Positions 57,751 through 64,000 of a DNA stretch of 64,000 bases are shown here, in pieces. Source of the stretch: Paenibacillus sp. SYP-B4298 (GTDB lineage Bacteria; Bacillota; Bacilli; Paenibacillales; Paenibacillaceae). Positions within the stretch are counted from its first letter, which is position 1, and each line of letters starts with the position of its first letter. The DNA lies in NCBI RefSeq assembly GCF_027627475.1, contig NZ_CP115484.1:62001-126000 (forward strand), in the 5' to 3' direction. The position numbers and the translations under genes are program-made. A model generated the notes under the pieces. That model had not been told where the DNA came from, ran no database searches, and worked only from the letters and a program-made list of their open reading frames with translations.

Positions 57751-58227
57751 TTGTCACACATTAGGGTTAGATGTACAGGATTGATTATAGAGAAAGAGTG
57801 CGTGTTGCTCGTTGAATATGAAGACAATGGTATTCATTATAACCTTCCTGGCGGTGGTCTGGAACCAGGGGAAACAATTAAAGAAGGAGTTGCCAGAGAA
57901 GTTCTAGAAGAAACGACTGCTAAAGTTACTGTAGGATCACTTGCCCTAACATATGAAATGGCACCCCATAATCAATCAGGAGAATATAGTAATCAAGAAC
58001 CGCATGGATTGCATCTTATATTTGAATGCAAATTAAAAGAGAATTCAATTCCTAAGTTACCTAACAGACCAGACCCGCATCAATCCGCCGTAAAGTGGGT
58101 TCCGATAGATGAGTTAGATTCAATTTTACTATTTCCAAACATTAAGAAAGAAATTAAAGCGTATGTAGAAACCAAGAGAAATATAGAATTAATAGAAGAT
58201 CATCAACTGGAAAGACAAGTATTTTGA
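57751..58227 (+). CDS. Nudix hydrolase
   Basis: A 158-residue protein with Nudix box 'GGGLEPGETIKEGVAREVLEETTA' at about residues 36-58, REVLEE intact. N-terminus 'RVRCTGLIIEKECVLLVEYE' is the usual first strand pair. TTG start at 57751 after AGAAGGG; the longer frame would read through the attC. Substrate unknown. Confidence 0.9.
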   Translation: MSHIRVRCTGLIIEKECVLLVEYEDNGIHYNLPGGGLEPGETIKEGVAREVLEETTAKVTVGSLALTYEMAPHNQSGEYSNQEPHGLHLIFECKLKENSIPKLPNRPDPHQSAVKWVPIDELDSILLFPNIKKEIKAYVETKRNIELIEDHQLERQVF

Positions 58228-58245
58228 AGCAAGGCCCCAAGCATC

Positions 58246-58297
58246 TGATAACACCGTATTCACGCTCCGTCGCTATCGCTCCTTGATCCGGCCGAAG
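58246..58297 (+). repeat. attC site 39 (only the left part remains)
   Basis: TGATAAC pairs (TCTGATAAC) with left border GTTATCAGA at 57681. Everything after CCTTGATCCGGCCGAAG is lost. Confidence 0.78.
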
Positions 58298-58318
58298 TTG
58301 AAAGTAGAGGTGAATGGA

Positions 58319-58981
58319 TTGGACGTTAATGAACTCCAACAGATTGAATGGATTATGAAATCATTTCAAAAACCTTGGTATATTGCCGGAGGTTGGGCGA
58401 TTGATATAGAGCTTGGAGAAGTAACACGTAAACACAAGGATATGGATAGAGGTTGGGCGATTGATATAGAGCTTGGAGAAGTAACACGTAAACACAAGGA
58501 TATGGATATTTGTATTTTTCGAGAGGATGCAGCATACGCTCTTAACTACTTTCAAGATTGGGATATACATGTAACGATACCGGGGGAGAACCGATTAGAG
58601 CCGTGTAAGGATATAGAGGATCTTAAATTACCGAGATATGGTTTACATTTGTATAAAGACAATGAGTTTTTGGAATTGCTGTTAACGGATCAGGAAGAAG
58701 AGGAAATAGTATTTCGGAAGAATAATGAAGTGAGAATGAAGATGAAAGAATTTGAAAAAGGAAGTACAACAAGGCCCTATGTCAACCCTGCTTGGCAACT
58801 ATTATTTAAGAGCTTGAGTACCCGTAAAGAAGATGAACATGATTTCAAGATTTACAGAGATCGAATACAAGACAAGAGCTCAATGAAATGGCTAAGAGAT
58901 AGTATGATAACAACCAATGGAAATAAGGAATGGATCGAAGAATTGAGTAAGCAGCTCGAAGATGGAGGGGACATCTTATAA
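58319..58981 (+). CDS. Nucleotidyltransferase (aminoglycoside-type) with duplicated active-site segment
   Basis: About 220 residues of the DNA polymerase beta-like nucleotidyltransferase fold related to ANT/AbiEii: 'PWYIAGGWAIDIELGEVTRKHKDMDICIF', with the GGWA motif and the H-x-D-x-D metal site. A 60-bp exact tandem duplication repeats 'RGWAIDIELGEVTRKHKDMD' in frame, so the active-site loop occurs twice, which should disturb the fold. The start is uncertain: TTG at 58319 or a codon up to 58283, because the attC fused to it is truncated. The stop lies inside the next inverse core. Confidence 0.78.
   Translation: MDVNELQQIEWIMKSFQKPWYIAGGWAIDIELGEVTRKHKDMDRGWAIDIELGEVTRKHKDMDICIFREDAAYALNYFQDWDIHVTIPGENRLEPCKDIEDLKLPRYGLHLYKDNEFLELLLTDQEEEEIVFRKNNEVRMKMKEFEKGSTTRPYVNPAWQLLFKSLSTRKEDEHDFKIYRDRIQDKSSMKWLRDSMITTNGNKEWIEELSKQLEDGGDIL
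58389..58508 (+). repeat. 60-bp perfect tandem duplication
   Basis: Bases 58389-58448 and 58449-58508 are identical, an in-frame 20-codon duplication inside the nucleotidyltransferase gene. Identity at every base implies a very recent event or an assembly artefact. Confidence 0.95.
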
Positions 58982-59158
58982 CACCATATTCACTCATCGG
59001 GCTATCTGTCCCTTGGTCTGCCGGAGGGATAATCGAGGAAGCAGGATCAGCCGGACAACCCTGCAAGACTAAGTCTGGCGACTCGGTATAGTGATTGCTT
59101 CAAATAATCGCCGCGGCAGATTAAGCCTTTCGGATTCGTGGACACAAGAACGTTATAC
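58976..59158 (+). repeat. attC site 40
   Basis: TTATAAC / GTTATAC, 183 bp long type. Left border missing, not testable. Confidence 0.87.
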
Positions 59159-59184
59159 GACATTCACCAAAGGATGAAAACCGT

Positions 59185-59847
59185 GTGATTAAAGGGATAT
59201 TATTTGATTTAGATGGAACATTACTTGATCGAGACCAATCATTACTCTTCTTTATTCAAAATCAGTATAATCGAATTCAAGCTCTTCAACGTATTGAGAA
59301 ACAAACCTTTGTGCAACGATTTATTGAATTGGATCAGAAGGGATATGTTTGGAAGGATAAAGTCTATCAGCAGCTTTTTGAAGAATATAATTTAGATTTG
59401 AATTGGGAAGACCTATTAGAAGATTATATTCAATCATTCCAATATCACTGCATTGGTTTTCCAGGATTAATTGAGATACTTGACTATTTAAAGGGCATGA
59501 ATCTGAAGCTTGGTATTATTAGCAATGGATTTGGTAGATTTCAAATGAATAATATAAGAGGGCTAAACATAGAGGATTATTTTGATGAAATATTGATTTC
59601 TGAGAATGAGGGTTTAAGGAAACCAGATATTAAAATATTTAACAGAGCACTAGATCGACTAGGATTAGAGCCTCAAGAAACCATATTTGTAGGAGATCAT
59701 CCGGTCAATGATGTAGACGCAAGCATTAAAGCTGGTATGAGAGGGATTTGGAAAGAAGATAACTATTTTGAGAAGCCTTCTAAAGATCATTTGATAATAA
59801 AGGACTTAATAGAAATAAAAGATATTATAGGAAGCATTTCGGGGTAG
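59185..59847 (+). CDS. HAD family hydrolase
   Basis: A 220-residue phosphatase-type protein: motif I 'ILFDLDGTLLD', motif II 'LGIISNGFG', Lys region 'GLRKPDIKIFNRAL' and motif IV 'TIFVGDHPVNDVDASIKAGMRGIW'. A helical cap of subclass C1 lies between motifs I and II. Close to the YjjG/phosphoglycolate phosphatase group; may dephosphorylate a nucleotide or drug phosphate. GTG start; the ribosome site (AAAGGATGA) is distant. Confidence 0.93.
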   Translation: MIKGILFDLDGTLLDRDQSLLFFIQNQYNRIQALQRIEKQTFVQRFIELDQKGYVWKDKVYQQLFEEYNLDLNWEDLLEDYIQSFQYHCIGFPGLIEILDYLKGMNLKLGIISNGFGRFQMNNIRGLNIEDYFDEILISENEGLRKPDIKIFNRALDRLGLEPQETIFVGDHPVNDVDASIKAGMRGIWKEDNYFEKPSKDHLIIKDLIEIKDIIGSISG

Positions 59848-59858
59848 TGGTGTACGTC

Positions 59859-59980
59859 GTATAATACCATGTTCGCGCATCGGGCTTTCAGCCTCGGTTA
59901 GGCAGGAGATAACTCGATGAAGTATATTCAGCCTGACACACCCGGCGTTCGCCGGGCGTCATGAACACAAAACGTTATAC
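59859..59980 (+). repeat. attC site 41
   Basis: GTATAAT / GTTATAC, 122 bp short type. TCGTATAAT pairs with left border GTTATACGA at 59152 except for the last base. Confidence 0.85.
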
Positions 59981-60013
59981 CACAGAATCTAATGTGTAAT
60001 TGGAGGTATTCCA

Positions 60014-60724
60014 GTGAAGTTAAATTCAAATTACTCAAAGAATAACGAAGTTAATATACATTATCTAGATTCTATTAATGATTCAGACTCAACATTAGTA
60101 CCGCTTCTAATTTGTCCTGGCTTATCCGAAGTGGCTGAAGAATATGAAGATTTCATCAAATATATGTTGCCCAGAAGATGCGTTGTGCTCTCCTTCCGAG
60201 GAAGAGGGAAGAGCGACACGCCAAATTTCGGATATGATTTGAAAGATCATATATCAGATGTAGAGTCTGTAGTTAAAGATGCTAAACTGGATCGATTTAA
60301 CCTGTTTGCATATTCACGAGGCGTATCCTATGCATTAGGTTATACCAGAAAGTATCCTGAACAAATTGAAAGACTGATCATTCAAGATTACCCTTCTGAG
60401 CATAAGGCAATGCCAAATCATTGGCCACAAGATTATATTGATAATTATATTGTGCCTTTTAACAGGTCTGGAAATATCAGAGCATTAGCTGTACAGGGAA
60501 TACAAAGAGAATCGACACAAGAAGCGATTCGAATAAAATATACAAAACCGGTACTTGTCATGCATGGATTACAAGAAGGTTCTCTATTATCAAATGAAGG
60601 TTTAGAACAATACAAAGGACAATATTCAAATATACGAATTGAAGGATTTTCAGAAAGTGGACATGATATTAGAAGTAAAGAAAAAACAAAACTGTATGAA
60701 ATAATCAAAGCATTTTTAGATTAA
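60014..60724 (+). CDS. Alpha/beta hydrolase
   Basis: A 236-residue alpha/beta-fold hydrolase. The oxyanion region is 'LLICPGLSEVAEEY', the strand before the nucleophile 'FNLFAYSRGVSYALG' (elbow A-Y-S-R-G, slightly off G-x-S-x-G), acid near 'VLVMHGLQEGS' and catalytic His in 'FSESGHDIRS'. GTG start after GGAGG. Esterase or peptidase activity expected; substrate unknown. Confidence 0.9.
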   Translation: MKLNSNYSKNNEVNIHYLDSINDSDSTLVPLLICPGLSEVAEEYEDFIKYMLPRRCVVLSFRGRGKSDTPNFGYDLKDHISDVESVVKDAKLDRFNLFAYSRGVSYALGYTRKYPEQIERLIIQDYPSEHKAMPNHWPQDYIDNYIVPFNRSGNIRALAVQGIQRESTQEAIRIKYTKPVLVMHGLQEGSLLSNEGLEQYKGQYSNIRIEGFSESGHDIRSKEKTKLYEIIKAFLD

Positions 60725-60743
60725 TCAAAGAATAGACTCCGTT

Positions 60744-60853
60744 ATATAACACTACATCCACGCTTCGGACCTGTCGACTCTCGATCCGTGGAACACATCC
60801 ACACCGACTAACCGCATCGCGTCCACTCCCTTGGTCGTTTATGTCGGTTAACA
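60744..60853 (+). repeat. attC site 42 (decayed)
   Basis: Inverse-core-like ATATAAC, then a recognisable but shortened interior ending in CGGTTAACA. Does not pair with left border GTTATACC; the distal arm is missing. Confidence 0.6.
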
Positions 60854-60903
60854 ATCAGAAATGGCCTCATTAAGGCGCTGAAGTGAAAGGAATAGATATA
60901 AAC

Positions 60904-61458
60904 ATGAACAATTCCGTCCTGAAACTTCGAAATTTTTTTATGCTGATCATAGTGTTTATAGATATAATTTGGTTATTTTCATTTATCATCAATTATGATA
61001 TTACCATATTCAAAAAAAGTAATTTTGTAATCCCTATCGCACTACACCTCATTTTATTTTTTTGGTTAGCCTATAAAAGTAAAGGGAAAAAGTTAATTCT
61101 GTTTGTTGTTTTAATTATTTTTTCTTCTCTTCTTTTGATTAAGCATTCATTTGCTCCAATGTTTAATCCATACAGCTACGAACATCTGCATATCCCTGGT
61201 CCTGGACATGATAGTGAAATTATAGTCGAACATCGAGCTAATCTGATAGATCAAGGCATTACACAGTATCGTGTCTATCAAACGAAAATATGGGGTTTAT
61301 TTTTAACTGAGTTAACGAATAAAGAAGTTGTTATAGAAGAACCACACAGATCATACCTTTCCCAAGAAGATATTTTTGATTACTCTGCTCCAGAATGGAC
61401 GAGAGGGACAGTTAGTTTTGATACGTATAAAGGAAAACTTACACTTAAGCTTAAATAA
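60904..61458 (+). CDS. Membrane protein of unknown function
   Basis: A 184-residue protein with three membrane segments in the first 85 residues ('FFMLIIVFIDIIWLFSFII', 'FVIPIALHLILFFWLAY', 'LILFVVLIIFSSLLLI') and a 100-residue hydrophilic end, probably outside ('HLHIPGPGHDSEIIVEHRANLIDQ'). No family recognised. Start at 60904 after AAAGGAA; 60883 is possible. Confidence 0.77.
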   Translation: MNNSVLKLRNFFMLIIVFIDIIWLFSFIINYDITIFKKSNFVIPIALHLILFFWLAYKSKGKKLILFVVLIIFSSLLLIKHSFAPMFNPYSYEHLHIPGPGHDSEIIVEHRANLIDQGITQYRVYQTKIWGLFLTELTNKEVVIEEPHRSYLSQEDIFDYSAPEWTRGTVSFDTYKGKLTLKLK

Positions 61459-61550
61459 CCGAGTATAAAAACCAAAATATTTGTGAATTAGATTGAATTC
61501 AAGAATGTTATATTCTTCTCCATTTTCATGTATAAAGGTAGGGAGATAGA

Positions 61551-62198
61551 ATGGCAAATCTAGTTATGCTCAGTGATTTAGCAATCGGTCGAAAAAGGCT
61601 TATTGATGATGAATTATTGAAATTGTTAAAGAGCAAAAATTTAAATCCAGCAATTGGATATATCCCATCATGTTCAGATCCGAATAGAATTTACTTTAAA
61701 TCCACAGTTGAATATTACAAGGCAATGGGGATAAACAATGTTAGCTATTTTGATCTCGATATGGAATATGATGAGAGTAAATTATCGGAAGTGTTTAATT
61801 TTGACGCATTACATTTATCCGGTGGGAATACATTCTATTTCCTTAGTACGATAAGGAAAAGAAACTTTATCAATATGATAAGATCATATGTTATGAACAA
61901 CGGAATTCTTATTGGAGTAAGTGCTGGAAGCATACTGATGACAAACTCTATTGAACTTGCAGGTTTTGGGGATTATGCAGACCAAAATTTCGTAGGCATA
62001 ACAGATTTGAGTTCGCTAGGGCTGGTCAATTTTGAATTTCTGCCTCACTGGAATGGTTCGACTGATGGAATAGAGTTATTAAGAAAGTACTCGAAAATGA
62101 AAGATACAATCATTTATGCTTGTAGAGATAATGACGGAATAATAGTTAATAATGATAAGGTAAAACTGATGGGTCAGATTGAAATCATACAAGAATAG
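61551..62198 (+). CDS. Peptidase E / type 1 glutamine-amidotransferase-like protein (S51 fold)
   Basis: A 215-residue protein with 'HLSGGNTFYFL', the nucleophile elbow 'LIGVSAGSILMT' (Ser of G-x-S-A-G) and 'FLPHWNGS' with the candidate His. These are hallmarks of S51 peptidases (aspartyl dipeptidase, cyanophycinase) and relatives. RBS GGGAGA before ATG. A core-like AGAATGTTATATT stands 45 bases upstream, likely the last trace of a lost attC. Confidence 0.88.
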   Translation: MANLVMLSDLAIGRKRLIDDELLKLLKSKNLNPAIGYIPSCSDPNRIYFKSTVEYYKAMGINNVSYFDLDMEYDESKLSEVFNFDALHLSGGNTFYFLSTIRKRNFINMIRSYVMNNGILIGVSAGSILMTNSIELAGFGDYADQNFVGITDLSSLGLVNFEFLPHWNGSTDGIELLRKYSKMKDTIIYACRDNDGIIVNNDKVKLMGQIEIIQE

Positions 62199-62431
62199 TC
62201 TGATCTAAGTGTGGATTCTAAGAGGGCAGGAATATCGCCTAACCGAACAAGTGGGATCAAGCGACCTGCACTGCCTGTCCGCGTAGCGGCCGCTATCGCT
62301 CCCTTAAGGCAACGCCCCTTGCTTGGTCTGCCGGAGGAATTTACGAGAAAGCTGGATCAGGTAGACAACCCTGCACCGACTAATCCCGCCGCTGCCGTTC
62401 CCGTTGCAAACCGTTAAGGAAAGGAGTATTT
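62199..62431 (+). other. Scrambled attC remnants, no gene
   Basis: Pieces of two long-type sites can be recognised (CTGCACTGCCTGTCCGCG, GGTCTGCCGGAGGAATTT, GTAGACAACCCTGCACCGAC), ending in core-like CGTTAAGG at about 62411. No intact arm pair. Probably two attC sites fused by deletion. A short frame across it is not credible as a gene. Confidence 0.65.
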
Positions 62432-63022
62432 ATGAACCGTAAAACTCTACGAAGATCGATATTACTAGTAGTGTTGTTATTATTGGTAATTTATTTGTTT
62501 AATAACTCCGGATATTCTATTATTGAAAATAATGCCATTAGAAACTCATATCCTTTCGAAGATGGTCAAGTGCTAAATGAGAATGATTATGAAAATAAGA
62601 AAGTAGTTATATGGAAGACTAACAATGGAAACTATGTGAAACTAATTGAACGTAAGTGGGGCTTCCTTTTTCACGTATCTAATGTGGCTGTCTTACAACC
62701 TATGTCACCATTAATAGGGAATGAAGGAGACATTAAACGGGCATGGTCGGCGAGCTTAAATTCAAAAAAGATGTACGAAACTATATTCGCAGTAGAATCA
62801 GATCATCCCGATATTAAGAGAGTAATTGTAAGTAATGATAATATCGACAACATAATCCCAGATGATTTGGAAGAAATAAAAGAGAACTCAACAGTATATA
62901 TCGAATTAAAATTAGAAGATGATTTCGCAACAGCTTACAGAGAACTAAATACAAAGGATGCTGGGGGATTTATATTTAGAGGAGTAAACGAAAAGGGAGA
63001 AATAATAGTATTAGGAAGATAA
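62432..63022 (+). CDS. Membrane-anchored protein of unknown function
   Basis: A 196-residue protein with one N-terminal membrane segment ('SILLVVLLLLVIYLF') and an extracytoplasmic domain with 'VVIWKTNNGNYVKLIERKWGFLFHVSN'. Similar short membrane proteins are frequent in Bacillales. RBS AAGGAAAGGAG. No function assigned. Confidence 0.78.
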   Translation: MNRKTLRRSILLVVLLLLVIYLFNNSGYSIIENNAIRNSYPFEDGQVLNENDYENKKVVIWKTNNGNYVKLIERKWGFLFHVSNVAVLQPMSPLIGNEGDIKRAWSASLNSKKMYETIFAVESDHPDIKRVIVSNDNIDNIIPDDLEEIKENSTVYIELKLEDDFATAYRELNTKDAGGFIFRGVNEKGEIIVLGR

Positions 63023-63062
63023 GGGCTTATCATTAAAAATCATTAACTTTTAAGGAGAAACT

Positions 63063-63341
63063 ATGAAGAATTCAAACTTATTAATTGCCGGTCTGATATT
63101 GATAATTTGCTTTTTGATCTATCAAGTGTTTGATTTGAAGCAAGAGATATGGTCAGTGGAAAATTCGCGACCTCCAGTAGTAGTACCTAATGGCTTTAGC
63201 ATTTATGGACAAGTCAGTGGAACTAGCAATGAAGATGGTTTCTGGGTATATAAGGATGATGAAAAAATCGTTTATTTTTTTAATTACGATCCAGAAACTA
63301 AAGAAATCACAAAGATTCAAACAAGTATTTATGATCAGTAA
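63063..63341 (+). CDS. Small membrane or secreted protein
   Basis: A 92-residue protein with one hydrophobic N-terminal segment ('LLIAGLILIICFLIYQVF') and a short hydrophilic domain. RBS AAGGAG before ATG. It lies 40 bases after the previous gene with no attC between, so the two may be one two-gene cassette. Not recognised. Confidence 0.72.
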   Translation: MKNSNLLIAGLILIICFLIYQVFDLKQEIWSVENSRPPVVVPNGFSIYGQVSGTSNEDGFWVYKDDEKIVYFFNYDPETKEITKIQTSIYDQ

Positions 63342-63361
63342 AAAGTCTAATGATAACGTGA

Positions 63362-63411
63362 AGGTCCATACGGACACACCCGGCGTTCGCCGGGTGTCGT
63401 GAACACAACAC
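63362..63411 (+). repeat. attC remnant 44 (right half)
   Basis: GGACACACCCGGCGTTCGCC and the CGTGAACACAACAC arm of a short-type site, without inverse core or a valid GTT core. Confidence 0.65.
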
Positions 63412-63504
63412 AATGAATATACAAAAGGCCAATTTGAAGAGCGGATTGAGAACGGGAAAAGAATACAAACATTTGTCAGCTAATTCAAGAAGGCATGTTA
63501 CATC

Positions 63505-63600
63505 CGATAACATAATATTCACGCTGCGGACATTCGTCCTTGGTTCGGCATTTTACTGTCACCCGACATACGCAGGGCTCGTGAACAGAACACGTTATAA
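63505..63600 (+). repeat. attC site 45
   Basis: CGATAAC / GTTATAA, 96 bp, short and diverged; arms ATTCACG/CGTGAAC. Left border not identifiable. Confidence 0.8.
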
Positions 63601-63649
63601 GAAATCACGGAAAACTAAAGTTCATTTTACAAAGAAGGGTGAAGTCAAA

Positions 63650-64000
63650 ATGCATATTGAATTTGATGGGTTTCTTATTTCTGATAACAAATCTTTATTA
63701 AATTATGAAACCATATGTGGCTTCTTATCAAGAAGCTATTGGGCTAGTACGAGACCTAAAGAAAAGATTATAAGATCATTTCAATCATCGGAATGTGTTG
63801 GTGTATATTATGACAATAGACAAGTCGGCGTGGCGAGGTTAGTTACCGACCATGAGACGGTTTATTGGTTATGTGATGTCTATGTAGATGAAGATTATCG
63901 TGGTAGAGGTATAGGAAAAAAATTAATCGAAAGTATAACGACGTCTGATAAGTATAAGAACCTATTTGGTATTCTCGGAACGAAGGATGCCCATGGGTTA
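63650..64000 (+). CDS. GNAT family acetyltransferase, cut by the window edge
   Basis: The frame is open from the ATG at 63650 (RBS AAGGGTGAAG) to the end of the window, so the gene is partial (117 residues). 'SYWASTRPKEKI', 'YWLCDVYVDEDYRGRGIGKKLIESI' (R-G-R-G-I-G acetyl-CoA loop) and 'LFGILGTKDAHGL' match the GNAT subgroup that includes plant-like and bacterial predicted acetyltransferases. Seventh GNAT gene in the array, showing that the array continues to the right of this window. Confidence 0.92.
   Translation, partial: MHIEFDGFLISDNKSLLNYETICGFLSRSYWASTRPKEKIIRSFQSSECVGVYYDNRQVGVARLVTDHETVYWLCDVYVDEDYRGRGIGKKLIESITTSDKYKNLFGILGTKDAHGL

Overview
The window looks like a low-to-moderate-GC Firmicute chromosome, most likely Paenibacillus or a close relative. 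The evidence is strong purine-rich ribosome binding sites with ATG/GTG/TTG starts, an S-layer-homology protein, ABC sugar importers without PTS genes, an 811-residue cellobiose phosphorylase, and GntR/LacI-type local regulators. Genus is inference; no rRNA or housekeeping marker is present.

Region 1 (1-12.5 kb) is a fatty-acid/polyketide-like operon. It holds two intact ketosynthases around a shortened ketosynthase-like protein without active cysteine, a FabG-type reductase, an acyl carrier protein, a DUF1702 protein, a lipoprotein with FG-GAP and ASPIC/UnbV parts, two RnfD/UnbU-like membrane proteins, a YqaJ-type nuclease-fold protein and a BtrH-like protein. DUF1702, UnbV and UnbU are the accessory families that accompany enediyne synthases, but no large iterative PKS is visible. 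Region 2 (12.6-27.5 kb) handles beta-glucosides: GH4 glycosidase plus BadF-type kinase opposite a GntR regulator; an SLH protein and a secreted propeller protein divergent from a three-gene ABC importer, with the same dyad just downstream of both promoters; and a cellobiose phosphorylase beside a LacI regulator, each preceded by the same palindromic operator.

Region 3 (27.6-64 kb) is the striking part: a long integron-like gene-cassette array. A tyrosine recombinase gene (27866-29262) is followed by a core-site-like sequence and then about 45 cassettes, nearly all on the + strand, each ending in an attC-like site of 80-190 bp (inverse core, long imperfect hairpin, core GTTRRRY). The inverse core of a site is complementary to the core at the LEFT border of the same cassette in about 33 of 37 testable cases, across some 17 different core sequences. 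That is the signature expected when circular cassettes recombine at G/TT, and it argues strongly that these are genuine integron cassettes. The adjacent recombinase is not a typical IntI: it lacks the IntI-specific insertion, has a HARP-like N-terminus and a 24-bp minisatellite, reads towards the array, and has a one-base deletion that removes its catalytic tyrosine.

Cassette cargo includes seven GNAT acetyltransferases, two Nudix hydrolases, two VOC proteins, HAD and alpha/beta hydrolases, a peptidase-E-like protein, a nucleotidyltransferase with an internal duplication, a broken phosphotransferase, and many proteins of unknown function. There is also a set suggestive of anti-phage or conflict functions: HNH nuclease, TIR protein, membrane-anchored Mrr-like nuclease, reverse transcriptase, two GIY-YIG proteins, a ribbon-helix-helix module and a recurrent aspartic-protease pair. 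Seven cassettes have no plausible gene and instead carry tandem repeats (59-bp units in five, about 17-bp units in two). Towards the right, several attC sites are truncated or lost, so that end looks more eroded.
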